DNA of 64,000 nucleotides. Source: Apoderus coryli (taxonomy: Eukaryota; Arthropoda; Insecta; Coleoptera; Attelabidae). The stretch spans positions 28,349,715-28,413,714 of the forward strand of contig OU452200.1 of assembly GCA_911728435.2 (NCBI GenBank), in the 5' to 3' direction. The notes beneath the pieces were generated by a model that worked only from the letters and a program-made list of their open reading frames with translations, ran no database searches and was not told the origin of the DNA. Positions within the stretch are counted from its first letter, which is position 1. Each line of letters begins with the position of its first letter. A program made the position numbers and the translations under genes. Below are positions 34,641-46,867 of the stretch, piece by piece.

Positions 34641-36064
34641 AATTTCATAGTGTAAAACAATCTGACATTGATTTTAGTCATTAATTGCGAAATATACCTA
34701 TTTCTTTTTAATTACTTTATACTCTGTTATTATGGTTTTCTATATTAAATTTACTCCTTGATGTTGGCCAATACACATTTGTCTTTTTTTGACCGAACGA
34801 CATGACATGTGGTGTAGGTACCTACTTATCACTCAATACTGATGGTTACAAACTGGTTATTCCATATTATCTCACAATCAGTCGTTTTCTGTCGCAACAG
34901 CAGATTTTGTGCATCCTTCACGAAAATAGCTCTACGGAGCAAACGACTACCACTATAGAATTCGAAAAACCAGCGAAACGGTAGCCTGGGATATGGTGCT
35001 TTATAACCAAAAGTCCACTCAAATCATCACACTGTTGGTGCAATAATTTAAGATTTAAATTCGTAATACTTGTAGCCCGTAATTGTTCCCGATTTAATTA
35101 ACTTTTAATCAGTTTTTCGAGCCAGCAAAATTTTAAAAACGTTAAACTGATCAACTAATAATAGGTTTCACCTATTAAGGTTTTGTAATATCTCAAACTT
35201 TATGTAGCGTGCAACGTATAAATGTACTAGAAGTATTTATTTATGTAGTAAATTACTTAAGAACAGCAATGAAAGTGTACGCTAAGGTCAATGTTTTGTT
35301 AACAAAGATGCGCTTGCGAAGTGGATTTAATCTTCAGCTATATTCTACTTAGTGTAATTGTTGCTATTGATCTTGAGATCTTAAAATATATTACGTACAA
35401 TTTCATTCAAGCAGTAAATATACAAATTTTTATTAAATCTAACATTAAGATGGATGGCAATTGTATATCAAATTATAAAAATAATAATATTTATATAAAA
35501 TTGGTAATTATAGTGAAAATTTGATACCTCTACTTTTCAACGAATAACATTTCTTAATTTTCACTCATTACCATAGTAACCAAAAAAACTCCGGAAACGT
35601 TTTCGAGCCCGGCGATATTTAAGTGGAAATTTTTTGACTTGTAAAACAAATAAAATAATAATTTAAGCATTGCAAGTGAAAAATTTTTGACAGTTCCTAA
35701 ACTAACCCAACAAGGAAATTCTGGAGAATCCAGTACATACATCTCAATTTTTTGACTCCTAAAATATTAATTCGTTATTTGCTATTAACTGTGAGCTTGG
35801 TTTGATTAAATAATCATCTTTTTCTATCTGGATATATTTTTGTTCCATTCTGTACATCATAAAGAGTACATCGAAAGAGAACGTCATTGATACACATGTC
35901 ATTGAAAAGGCACACCTTAAATCATCCAAGCTACTTTGTTCTAAGTTTGTTCAGGTACGGTTTTACATACTCGTATTATATCAATTATCATTTTAGCTTC
36001 GATTTTACGGAAACATTGCTCGGAAGACTATAGTCATTGAAAGTTGCAGAAACCTCACTTCAAC

Positions 36065-36595
36065 AAGAAACGAAAATATAATAATATTGTTGAGGAAAAT
36101 AAAAAGTCAACCTCCACGAAATAAAACCAATATATTGCTCTAGGAGCGGATATCGAACCATACATGTCAAACAATCTTGAAAACTAAGGTGCACAGTACA
36201 TGAACGATCAACGTCGACAATAAAAGAAACGCATTGGTGTCACTTCGTGAAAACAAAAACTGAACTATAATTCCTTTACTATAATTTCTTTAAAATTCTA
36301 TCTCTTAAAGAAATTATAGTTCAGTTTTTGTTTTCACGAAGTGACACGAACGCGTTTCTCTTATTGTCGACGTTGATCGTTCATATATAAAGTGCACCTT
36401 TGTTTTTTGTTTGAATTAGTTTTTTTATGATTATTCGACCACTGATGATGGGGATTGATGCCCCGCAACATGTATGGTTGGATATCCGCTCCTAGAGCAA
36501 TATATTGGTTTTATTTCGTGGAGGTTGACTTTTTATTTTCCTCAATAACACGCACTCCACTTCAATATGGACTACTTCTTAATAATAATATTGTA
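36065..36595. mobile_element. Foldback Penelope-like repeat (long palindrome)
   Basis: Two arms of about 240 bp meet near 36290: CGACAATAAAAGAAACGC, GTGTCACTTCGTGAAAAC and AAAAACTGAACTATAATT on the left are inverted on the right. Both outer parts carry the string AACCTCCACGAAATAAAACC (or its inverse), the Penelope-type end seen elsewhere in the window. The right arm holds a hammerhead-like motif, while in the left arm that segment is rewritten. Confidence 0.7.
36437..36480 (+). ncRNA. Degenerate hammerhead-like motif
   Basis: ACCA then CTGATGA (36442-36448), an unpaired T, a GGGG/CCCC stem II, GCAAC (expected GAAAC), the palindromic ACATGT and TGGT, which pairs with ACCA. One core base is changed, which in known hammerheads abolishes cleavage. 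Confidence 0.5.
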
Positions 36596-37179
36596 TTATA
36601 GCTCTCCCTGTTACACGTTTAATTTGGTAACTGTCTTCTCAAACTGAGTATCGGCAGGTCCGGCGCTAGGGACGAGCAAGCGAAGCCCACGCCCGGCCGG
36701 CAACCTTAGAAGACCGCAAATAGGCTGTAAAATTAACTAGTTTATAAAGAGAAGGAAGATTTATTTGAATACTTATGAAAAATTGATAGGTAAAATATTA
36801 ATCAAATTTGCTTTTAATAGGTTTTACGAACTTTTAAGTGTAGGTTCCCACTCACATCAAAAATCCTCAAGCATGAGAACGACATAAGAAGGCTGAGGAA
36901 TGTAGCTGTTATAAAAACATCGTTCAAAAAATAAGTAGTTTTCTTGTATTAAAAACCTTTACTAAATAAAAAAGAAACTCCAATCGAATTTCTCCAAATT
37001 AAAGTTAAGTTATTAAAAATAATTACGCACCACAACTACCGGTCGGATAAATGGCTTGACAACATTAGCCATTAAACATGAGCTAGCTGAACAAAATTAG
37101 CAAAAAATTATCAGCATTATAATTGAGAAAAAAAACACATTCAAGTTTAACTGTATATTTTTAGTTCTCTTAATAAAAA

Positions 37180-37401
37180 CCATTAATTTTGTGTATAACA
37201 TTACATTTTTTTATTCAATTTAAAATAAAAACGTATTGTGTTACTATTTAGTAAAAAAACGACGACAAGAAATTAAATGTTTGGTGTTTCCTTTGAATTG
37301 TTTCATTCATAAAGCTGAGGATGTGCTAAATAGTAGCACGAAACGTTCTTATTTTAAATTGAATAAAAAAATGTAATGTTATACACAAAATTAATGGTTT
37401 G
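37180..37401. repeat. Penelope-like foldback with hammerhead-like motif
   Basis: About 37181-37230 and 37352-37401 are inverted copies (CCATTAATTTTGTGTATAAC, ATTACATTTTTTTATTCAAT). Just before the right arm is a hammerhead-like motif. The layout matches the inner element at 3.2-4.0 kb. Confidence 0.65.
37310..37352 (+). ncRNA. Hammerhead-ribozyme-like motif, well preserved
   Basis: CTGAGGA at 37315-37321, an unpaired T, a perfect 6-bp stem II (GTGCTA 37323-37328 with TAGCAC 37334-37339) with a 5-base loop, GAAAC at 37340-37344 and GT, forming the self-complementary ACGT. Flanking AAG and CTT can make a 3-bp stem I. Same architecture as 3921-3957 with a different stem II sequence, i.e. a covarying helix. 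Confidence 0.65.
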
Positions 37402-37895
37402 TATATTTTTAATAAGTAGGTATTTAGTGGTTGTATAATTTGTTCCACTATTTTTTAAATATATTATATGCATTTTATCATAATATACTACAGTTATACC
37501 TTTTCTTTTTTTCTGTGCAACCATAATTTCAATGTAGTGTCAAAATCATAAATCGAGAAATTTGTATTTTTGGCAAAACAAGATTTCAAAATTTTTAAGA
37601 GCGTGGGAAAGGTTTGGGTTATCTCTTTTAATTTTTGTTAATAAAGGGGCGGCATTTTACCTTTCTGCCCGAGGCGGCGAAACTATGCTAGCCGAACCTA
37701 GGTATACATGGGGCATATGCATTTTAGCTCAATGTTACCTAAAACTTTTCATCCAGACAATAACACCCATTTTCAAAAACAAATAATTATAATTAAGATT
37801 TAACCAAATAATGGGATATATAAAGGCAGAAGTAGAGCAGGGCTGTCGTTAAAACTCGTATAACAAATAGTTTTTTCAATTTATAATAATTTGAA

Positions 37896-37955
37896 GTATA
37901 AATCAAACGGCGTCTGCTCCACAATTTTGTGGAGCAGACGCCGTTTGATTTATAC
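37896..37955. repeat. Perfect palindrome, 29-bp arms
   Basis: Arms 37896-37924 and 37927-37955 are exact inverses with a TT centre; the inner part is GC-rich (CGGCGTCTGCTCCACAA). TCTGCTCCACAA recurs at 57951 beside another hammerhead-like motif, suggesting this is the terminus of a Penelope-like copy in head-to-head arrangement. Confidence 0.75.
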
Positions 37956-39367
37956 ATTAATCATCGCTCCTCTTTGAATGGATTACTTCATAAAATAATA
38001 ATTTGAAGTTTGTTTATCTTTAGAAACAGAATAAGTATTGAGAATATCATTAAAATTGGGGCTATTTATCCAAAAATTAAAAAATAAGCCCGGCGAAAAG
38101 CATTATTGATATGAAATAACCAGTAGATTTTATATATTTCTTAAACTGAGTAATATGAGTCGGGTTGCGAATAAATTTTGAACGATGACTGCTTGTTATT
38201 TTTTTGTTATCAAATTATGAATTCAAATTTGAAATATGATCGTATCGACAATTTTGGCATGATTTAGACACCCAAAGCATATAATTTAATAGGAGAATCA
38301 TGGTTTATGGGCAGTTGTTGAGGTATTCGAAATCTGTATAATATATTTAAATAGTGTAATCATAATAACTTAAATATTATTGGTAATTGTTTAAAATTTC
38401 AAACAAAATATGGAGTTAATAAAGTTATATATAATATGTACTTTATATCGGTTAATCAAAAGTATATTCAAAATATGGAGATATTGTTGACTCAGTAAAT
38501 AATATGCAAATTTATAGTTGATAAATGTGATGATAGATTTGTTTTTTTTTTTTGTAATATATAGGCGTTGGTTATAATAATTCCCTTGTGAACCATGACA
38601 TTCTCTAGCATACACCCAACAGTCCTATCCAAATCAACTCTATATTCCCTATAACTATTATTTTACATACGTGCTTAGTGCTTATGTATGTGATACCTCT
38701 TTCAATTCGGACATTGGTGTTATTGTTATGGTATATGTTATCCTAGTGTAGATAAAGATAATGTATTAGCTAACTTTAAGAAGATTCTCGCTTGTCGTTA
38801 AACATATCCTGGTAAAAAGTAAGCTTAAATTTATTTACATATTTAATATTAATGATGCAATAATTAAATGATTCATTTTGTTTAGAAAATGCCATCCTGA
38901 AATAAGTGTCTTTAATTCAACATTCGACTCACTTGTCTGTGGCATTTTCGTTAAATTGTATATCCTCTCTAACCTCGGTTATAAAATGATTATTACTGTA
39001 ATTGACTACATTCTCCAGCTCGATATACCTAGTTGACCATGGTAATTACTTATGGACAAATGATTTTAATGTAGATTTGTAACTGTTTTACAAAATTCAT
39101 TTTACTAATAATCGTAAAATATTTTAGTTTATTGATATCAAATCTAAACAGGATGTATCAGCAATTCTTTTACATTTATAATTGCCTCAATTTTAATCGA
39201 TGCATTTCAAATCTAATATAATCTAAGCCTCACGACGAAGCTTTATTTATGCGTTCATCGGTAAAAACTAGCCTACAGATATATTAATAAATATACTAAT
39301 TACCCATAAAGTTAATTATTCATTGATATTTTTTGACAGAAGTAGAACTACTAAGGATACAAGTACT
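37956..39367. other. AT-rich intronic stretch, nothing recognised
   Basis: No gene, RNA or paired repeat supported. Confidence 0.45.
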
Positions 39368-39545
39368 AACGTTAACGTTAGAGCGTGCGGTTCGCATGCG
39401 GAAGGTTCTGAATTCGAATCCCAGTTTTTTTTTCTAATTTTTGAATACAGTAGTTATTTTGTTACGTTAGTTTATTCGAAATAATGAAGATAAATACAAT
39501 TAATATAATAATTATAATTAAAATTCTGTTTCAGTATGCATGTCA
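39368..39545 (+). repeat. tRNA-like SINE candidate, second family
   Basis: A tRNA-like head: GTTAGAGCGTGCGGTTCGCA (A-box region) and GAATTCGAATCCC (B box), followed by a T run and a body with GTTACGTTAGTTTATTCGAA. A second copy at 41945-42075 shares GAGCGTGCG, the T run and GTTAGGTTAGTTTATTGGAA but lacks the B box. Only the two copies seen here support the call. Confidence 0.5.
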
Positions 39546-40009
39546 TATATTTTTGATTATAATAAGTATTATGTATTGTTGGGAAATTTTAGGGGCGACA
39601 ACTGATTTTTTTAATTGTTGAGAAAAATTATTTTTGAGTACATAAAGAACACATTAACGTATTATGATTCTAGAGAACTAAAAAAATTACTGTGAATACT
39701 TTTTTTGTTTAACAAAAGACAAAACTAGATTAAAGAGGTATTGTTCGTTCTGTAGATTACGCCATCGAAATTCTATTTTTGTAGAACCTTGGTCTTTTTG
39801 TTAAATCAATATTATCATTAAAAATGATATGATGACAGTAAAACTTAGACAACTTCAAATAGGTACATGTTTGCTAATACTCTAGCAAATTTTGAGGTCT
39901 ATCATGCGGCTTCATCCATATTGTGTCAATGTAGGTATAGGCTGGAGCAATAATTTTTTAGGTATTTTTTTTAAACTACGAGTATTTGAAACACGAAAAA
40001 TACGTGACT

Positions 40010-40440
40010 TTTATATGGTCCGCATTAAAATATTATGACCCTTCATTTAGACATAGCGCGAAAAACCAATTAATCGCGAATGCGATGTTCTGGATATTGT
40101 GCGCCGGATCGAGAGTCAGGTTCTCCCATGCCGTTATTGTAACAAACGTGCGGATCTTAATATTGTTTTAGTTCGCCCTCTTTCATCTCTTTATTAACCG
40201 AATTTCTAAGATTTAAAGAGAAATTGTAAATTGAAACTTCCAGCAACTTTTGAATATTCCGATGTAGATGAAAAACCTATAGAGCAAACTTATACTATAT
40301 GCTGTATTTCTTTAAACACCCTCTGGCGGACGATAACATTATGATACTGAAAATAGAACGAATTCGATTCATCGGTTTGCGCGCTTATGGCTAAATCAAG
40401 GGTCATAATGTTTCAATGCATACGGTCCATGTTCGGGGCG
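40010..40440. repeat. Imperfect inverted repeat, MITE-like
   Basis: About 40013-40085 and 40355-40432 are inverted copies sharing TATGGTCCG-type ends, ATTATGACCCTT, ATTTAG and GCGCG. The right arm continues with GGGGCGCCAGTTTGT, absent on the left, so the left end is truncated or the element is asymmetric. Confidence 0.55.
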
Positions 40441-41089
40441 CCAGTTTGTAAAGGGTAAATCTTAAGGATGTGTAAAATAAAACGGTACATAAAGTTAATT
40501 TTAACTTAAACACATTTCATTCGTGATAGTATTTATACACGGTTGATTAGTTAGCTACTAAAAAAAGTTGTATCTGTTATCTTGGGTATCAAATTATTTC
40601 GATTACTTAAAGAAACCTTGAAAGGTAAGATGAGAATAATGCGTATAAATAACAACTGCGAACTCGTGAAAGGTAAATATTTTTTAATCAAGGTTTTATG
40701 CATAATCCATTTCTTATAAAAGTATTTTCTTTTACCTTCACAAGTGCAGCAAGTCCTTTTATTTTGATGTAGTTCATCATGCTTACAAAATATCCATTAC
40801 TCTGAAAGATGAATGTCTGTGTTACCAAGTAAGTAATTTTTGGCTATCATAATCATTGGCGTACTACTTAAGACGAAATTTAGTTTGACATACTTATTTA
40901 TAGCAAGAGTACATTTTGGTATTTTTTCTTTGATGGAATTACGTTTCATGCATAAAAGATCCTGAAGCTGTTAGCGGTCTTAAACGAATATGTTACTGCA
41001 CACTAATAATACGAGATACATGCAGAATCAATATATATTTTTAGACAAATTGAATGATGAAAATTGTACTAAAGTAACTCTACATAAAA

Positions 41090-41342
41090 GGGGCGGGAGA
41101 TGCCCACATGTGCAAGCGCGCATCAACGTGATTATGGTATTATAGTACCTACCTGGTCGCGTGGATGGTGGTTGGATGGGTGGACGGTGCTCCCGGCCGA
41201 GTAGTTATTGACTATATAGTCGTGGGTGCTGGCATCTGGCGGTCGATGACCGTGGTTCGGATTCCACGCTAAACAGTAGGTCCCCGAATTACAAAGATGG
41301 CTGTATTACCTAGTGTATAGGCCAACAAAGAAAGAAAGAAAA
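41090..41342 (+). mobile_element. tRNA-like SINE, copy 2
   Basis: Inverted relative to copy 1. Shares CGGGAGATGCCCACATGTGC at the head, the GTGGATGGTGGTTGGATGGG segment, TGGCATCTGGC and the B box GGTTCGGATTCC (41256-41267). About 22 bases between the A and B boxes are missing compared with copy 1. The tail is an (AAAG)n-like run at about 41327-41342. No clear target duplication was seen. Confidence 0.75.
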
Positions 41343-41489
41343 AGCTCGACATATGATTTGTATTTTTCCACACTAGGTGTCAAGTTCAAAATGTCATGTT
41401 TATGTACAGGGTGTGCCAAATTCGATGATTTTTCAAAGGATCTGAAAACCCAGAGGAGATGGACAAGAATTAGTCGTGACCTATTACTT

Positions 41490-41880
41490 TCCCTCTCAGG
41501 GAAAGTACCTACGTTGAACAAGCTAAAAAAAATTTGAGATATAGACGGAAATAACCATTTTGAAGTCACTCTAGACGATTAAGACCATTTCCAGATGGAA
41601 CTCTGTGTGTCTGCAATTATTATTCCACGATAGCGCCTAAACGCTTCAACTAATTGGGCTCTAATATATTGGTTATGAGTTTGGGCTAGGTCTAGGATGA
41701 ACCCATTAGTTTTTAGTAGAAATCGCTTTAGCCCTGTGATAAGGGTGGACACAACATTCAAATAGCAGTATAGGTCGAGTGATACATCATTTGAAAGCAT
41801 TTTTTATCTGCTTTAGAGCGGTAGGTTACTTTTTGATATTTACCTCAATAATTTTCGAGAAAATTGCGTTTAAAATTCCA
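41490..41880 (+). repeat. Unclassified interspersed repeat, copy B
   Basis: Matches copy A at 29945-30200 and extends further right, where CAGTATAGGTCGAGTGATAC and ATCATTTGAAAGCAxTTTTT resemble 2187-2230. Not coding. Confidence 0.6.
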
Positions 41881-42073
41881 GTTGGAACCTATGACTCTTA
41901 ATAGAATATAATATAAAGTAATTTAATGGGGTTATTGATTGAGCGTGCGCCATGTCAACTTTTTTTTTATTTCTAAATTTTGAATAAAGTAGTGAGTTTG
42001 TTAGGTTAGTTTATTGGAAATAATAGAATAATAATTATTATTATTATTAAAATTCTTGTTCGTTACGCAGGTC

Positions 42074-42660
42074 ATCTACAGTGTATCCCAAATTTGGCTC
42101 ACATGCATTGCGATCTTGGAAACCGTTAGAGCTACAAGGTCGCTTAAATTAGGAAAATTTTAGAGAATTTTATTGCAAATTAAAATATGCCTTAAGATTT
42201 GCATTATCTTTTGTGGTATTTGAGATAATGAGGAAAAACCAAAACTCTGCATTTTTAATTTTTCCCTGAGGCATTATTGGAGGTTAAAATAATTTTCTAG
42301 CTTCATTTGTTTTCGAGATATTTACCTAAATTTTGTTTTTTCTTATGGACGCCATCTCGTTTTTTTGTACTTTTGGAAAGCGTTTTGCAAGGGTTTTTCA
42401 TTGATGTATCACAAGCTTAGCTTGTTGTTTTACTTAAGTTCTAAAATGCGAAGTTATTGTTTACATACATTGTTCCAACAAGATGGCTGTCGTGCCCACA
42501 GTATGATAGAGGTCCTCAGAAATACTTTTGGTGGAAACATGATTTCGAATAATGGTCCCTTTATTATTATTATTATCCCCATATTTAAAAAATTTTTAGG
42601 AATCCTAGTTCAGGATATATGATATAAGATTATGTTTTTTTAAATATACAGTATATTTTT
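42074..42660 (+). mobile_element. Deleted Tc/mariner-like relic
   Basis: The left tip, TACAGTGTATCCCAAATTTG, is a plausible terminal repeat. Inside at about 42470-42560 the frame reads LFQQDGCRAHSMIEVLRNTF then GGNMISNNGP, the segment around the second catalytic Asp of Tc/mariner transposases. The helix-turn-helix, first and third catalytic acids are absent. The right end was not located. Confidence 0.55.
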
Positions 42661-44040
42661 GGGCCACTTTGATTTAAATATTAGTATTGGACGTGGCGAA
42701 TGTTATTGTAAACAAAACTGCCCACCGAACGGATACATTTAATTTAGCGCGGATGCTCAAAATGTCAAATTTCTTGAGAAGCAAGAAATGTATCGACATA
42801 TTCGATTCGATCTCAAGTTCTTTTTGAGGTTGAACTATTGCCTCGAGGAATGCAACTGAGTCTATTGGCCTGTTGTAAAATAATAAAAATTATTGTACCT
42901 TGTCTATATTGATGATATTAAAGGTTTTCCCCCATAAGCCATGGAAATTTTTTAATGTTGTGTTTTCTACTAAACAGTTTCGTATTATACAAAAAAACAT
43001 AGTTTACGTAGCAAACGTGCTAATGTGATTCAAAATGATCATGACCTATTTGGTTTCGGATATCCTATAATTAATTAAACTATGTGTGTATTATATTCGT
43101 ATATTGGTAAATCTTATTAACATAATAAATAGTAAAGAGGGAATAATAGCCCATTACAAAATCTTATGCGAACATAATAAATTATTAACTAGCTCGGTAC
43201 TAGCAAACAAATTAAATTTTCAATTTCAATGTACTACTGTTCGTTGTTTCTTGAAGAAATACATAATTGTAGTAAATGAGTTTCACGATGTAAATAATAA
43301 GCGAGCTATTTCAACACATTAATTTATGTTCGGTTGGGTCTGTTAATTAATTTTGTTTTTCATTTTTAGATGCTTGTAATTCTAATATAGGAAATAGGGT
43401 CAAAAATTTTAATGTACTCGTATTGTCCGCTTTAGTTAATTCTGTATTATGTGCGTTTAATTAACTGTGTTATTAATGTATAGTAATTTGAAAAATAATT
43501 TGACCAGCATATTGTGACCATTAAAATTCTTTGTAATCATTCTTTAAGGTTATTTAATTCAAATAATAATAAACCAAATCGTGTTGATTAAGAAACGGTA
43601 CTATGTAGGGAAACGAACAAGGTAATTTGATTGTCTTTAAGAATCTTTGATACTTACCTACTTGCTGTTCCGTTTGAGAAAAGTCACATATTATCTAGTT
43701 TTACTAGTAGATCACAATACAGTATTTTTCAGCGCTCTGTAATATGACGAGTAGGTAATTTTTCTTCAACAACTATCAACATTTGAAGATTCTATCAATT
43801 AAGGTGACGAAATGGCAAATTTTTTCCCGACTTTCAAACATTCGCATGCCTAGTTTACCCTAAACTTCTGATGTATCAAGTAACAATCGCCCGGTATATT
43901 TAGTTTAGGGATATGTTTCTGAGGAAATTGTTACTTTAAATTTAATTTTGTCAGAAATGTTAAAATTTATTTCTACATAATTTATTAGTGTGATGTTGGT
44001 AATTCTTTTCATAAATGGTAAACTAAGACACGTTTTACCA
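42661..44040. other. AT-rich intronic stretch, nothing recognised
   Basis: No supported gene; one 78-codon frame at 43086-43322 has no recognisable motif. Confidence 0.45.
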
Positions 44041-44062
44041 CTTCATCAAAACACTTTTTTTA

Positions 44063-44107
44063 TTCTCGACGCGCGTTTCGTTAACAATGTTAGTATCCTC
44101 AGGAGAG
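44063..44107 (-). ncRNA. Hammerhead-ribozyme-like motif with 4-bp stem I
   Basis: On the minus strand: TCTC precedes CTGAGGA (44102-44096) and GAGA follows the cleavage position, giving a 4-bp stem I. GAAAC (44079-44075) is followed by GCGCGTC: AC pairs with GT around a GCGC loop (stem III) and C sits at the cleavage site. Stem II pairs only internally (TAAC/GTTA), its two outer pairs being lost. This is the only copy here with a stem III that can close within one molecule. Confidence 0.6.
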
Positions 44108-44625
44108 AATTAAAAATGCAATCATTCTTAAACGGTAATTATTTTCATAAATATTAACTGATCCAGATTTCTCTTATCTGACGGCATGCTGAGCAATTTG
44201 GACAACTAAATCTACAGAATGGATTAACATATTTTCATCAGTTCGATCAAGATCTTCATATTGGCATATTGAACGTAATCAGTACCAAATTTAAAAGTAT
44301 TATTTTAATAATTATTTATTCCTCAAAAACGATTATGCCTGAATTGCTTTTGCGTGATAATCCACAGAATGGATTGGTTCTACGCTGACAAGATCATACA
44401 TGTCACTAAGTTAAACAGTTATTAGGTGTCTAGTTTTTGCTCTTCTGAAATTGTAAAAGTTTTATATTTTCCTTTTGCTCCACAATTTTTCACAACGTGG
44501 TATTTCTTTACAGGCCTTTTAATCCAAAGTCGGCCGAGCGGTGTTATATTAAAATTCGCTTTCATATAATTCCTTTATTTTTCTCATTAAAACGAAATAA
44601 ATAAATGCACGAAATAAAAATAACG

Positions 44626-44736
44626 TCAAAAGAAAAAGGTCAAGCTATGGAGAGTAGAGCTTGACATTTTAGCATCAGCATGACACACAAAGAATAAACT
44701 AATTGTGAGAATTATATAAAATGCGAATGCTTTCAT
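44626..44736 (-). CDS. Candidate 36-residue secreted peptide or first exon
   Basis: From the ATG at 44736 the minus-strand frame reads MKAFAFYIILTISLFFVCHA followed by DAKMSSSTLHS and a short hydrophobic end. The first 20 residues look like a textbook signal peptide (basic, hydrophobic core, small residue). A TTTTTTTTCAG string lies about 25 bases upstream and could be a 5' UTR acceptor. The mature part would be only about 16 residues, and no clear donor or downstream exon was found, so this may be chance or an exon fragment. It would be antisense within the Ance intron. Confidence 0.25.
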   Translation of the reverse strand: MKAFAFYIILTISLFFVCHADAKMSSSTLHSLTFFF

Positions 44737-45059
44737 GGTAATAACCCACACTTCCCTACTGAAAAAAAATTGTGTGTCACCCCAAAACCTTCCCGAGAAT
44801 ATAATCATAAATATTTGAAGCGTCGTAAACGGTGTGTGTAAAATTATTTCACCTACAATCTGTTTTAATTGGAACCTGATCCCTAGAAAGAAATTAATTT
44901 ATTTTATTTAAATTTGGGAATGTTTATTTAAATATGTATTATTTCATAAGTATCTCCCAACGTGTCGTTTAGGTAGTTTAATAAAATATCAGTTGATAGC
45001 AGCTTTAATAAGAATATTGAATCTACGAAAATACACAATAATCAGAAAAAACTGTCTTC

Positions 45060-45754
45060 AAGGTCGCTAAACACATAAGAGCACAACGACCCATTTGCCC
45101 TGTCTCATGGCATGCGGGTTGACTCTCGCGTCTCTTTGAGCGCACATGAGTCGAGCCAAATCGTATCAGTTTTTGGTCCACTCAAAGAAAACCTTCAGCA
45201 TATTCGTCCTCAAAACTGTGAGCTTGAAATAATGCGTCTAGAATTAATTTACTTTTATGAGCAGTATACGGTGCTATGGGATTCTAGTAATTCTTTTCAA
45301 ACCAAGCAAGTCAGTTAACAAAACGGAGCCATATTATCGTCGATGTTTGTACATTCGTGTAAATACATCATCGCCTTTTTTGGTTTATTAATAAAGTATA
45401 CATTGTCAGAAAGGCGGCACCAGTTAGCAGTGCTGCTTCATCCTCACTGGACGATATTACTACTACAAGGTGAACATAGAGCGTGTTGAGAACACACACA
45501 GACATGCCGTGCTAGGAATAAATCTCGCACATTATTTGAGAACATCCATTAAGTACGCATATGCGTGCATTCTCAAGGTATGAGCTCTCAACTGTGCACC
45601 CAGCTTGAGGTACATGGCTCTGTTACTTTTCCCATATGCAATCATTTTTTAAAAGCATTTTATTTTAAATATTGTGGTAATGTAAATTTGAAGTATCCGC
45701 ACCGACGACCCTCACGAGGGTATTGTCGCTTAACCTATTCATATTTCAGCAAGT
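45060..45754. other. GC-richer unassigned intronic segment
   Basis: Less AT-rich than the surroundings, with short open frames on the plus strand (45112-45318 and 45565-45756). No domain recognised; decayed transposon coding sequence is the likeliest source. Confidence 0.35.
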
Positions 45755-45990
45755 AGTAATTCTTCTTAATGAAGTCGAGTATGTTTTGCTGGGTGAGCTT
45801 TCTTAGTCTCTCTGGGGAAAGATGTACTAGAATTTGCCTAATTGTATATAACTACGGATAGGCGGAAACACAGTATGTATGTTCCACCGGCTCATGATCT
45901 TCCAGACACAAGCCGTATTCAGAATTGTCCGATATGCCTAATATCTAGTGATGATTATTGAAACAATAGTTACCAGTTGTATAGAGTGTC
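45755..45990 (-). pseudogene. Possible LINE C-terminal (RNase H/zinc knuckle) relic
   Basis: Minus-strand translation near 45945-45800 gives ISDNSEYGLCLEDHEPVEHT then YC, and further down LRKLTQQNILDFIKK. This resembles the CRxCxEDxETxEHxLCxC knuckle and following segment after the RNase H domain of R1/I-type LINEs. Weak and unaided by neighbouring motifs. Confidence 0.3.
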
Positions 45991-46867
45991 CGTGACAGTT
46001 CTAGAAATAGTCAATACAAAAATAAATAAAAAGGAAACAGTATTTTTGTATGGGGAGCTATTCATGCCTGGAAGGGACTGGACATTTGTTATTTATTTAT
46101 TATTTTATAACCATCGAATAATTGGCTTTATGATCATTTAGATGTGAGAAAAAAAATTGAATACACACTAAATAAATGAATATGCAATGAATTCAGAAAT
46201 CTATGACCCTGAGTTGGAACTGATCTTCATCAATGTTGTCGGAATAAGATGCAATTTTAATTAATAACTGTAATACTAAGCACTAATTATAAAAAACATA
46301 TCTTATAGGTATATCTCAATTAAATTTCATTCTCTTTTATACAGTTCTTTTTATCTATGTAGGTACTGAAGGATGATGCATACGTAATGTCTGCTTCTTC
46401 GTATAAATTCAGTATTAAGAACTTGTTAAAATGTGGGTCAAAAACCGGGCAATATTTTGTTTGCTACCTAGTTTGTAGACTAAACAATCCAATCAGTTCC
46501 GCCAAATTCAATATAGATTGTACACGGTGTACATATTTCAAACTCCAATTTAAAATTACATACATTCACTTAATTAGTCCAATTTGATCAGCTATAAACA
46601 TTTCATAAACCTTGATGTGAAAAAAATTATAATTTAGTAATATTTAATTTAGACATGTATTTGTACAGATTTGCGTCAAAATAAATTTTCTGTAGATTTT
46701 TAAAAACTGAGACTATATTCAGTCGGTGTCCTGGTATGACCAGAATAGACTTTTTGTCTTCACTGTTAAAACAGAATAGTAAATTTACGTAAAATATAAC
46801 TGTAATATTTATTCAACCATTCCCTCACGTAATTTTCCACCTTGACTGTACAACTACAATATTAATC

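Noticed and set aside
39368..39430. A genuine tRNA gene
   Set aside because: The cloverleaf is incomplete, and the body recurs at 41945 as a dispersed repeat; SINE-like origin fits better.
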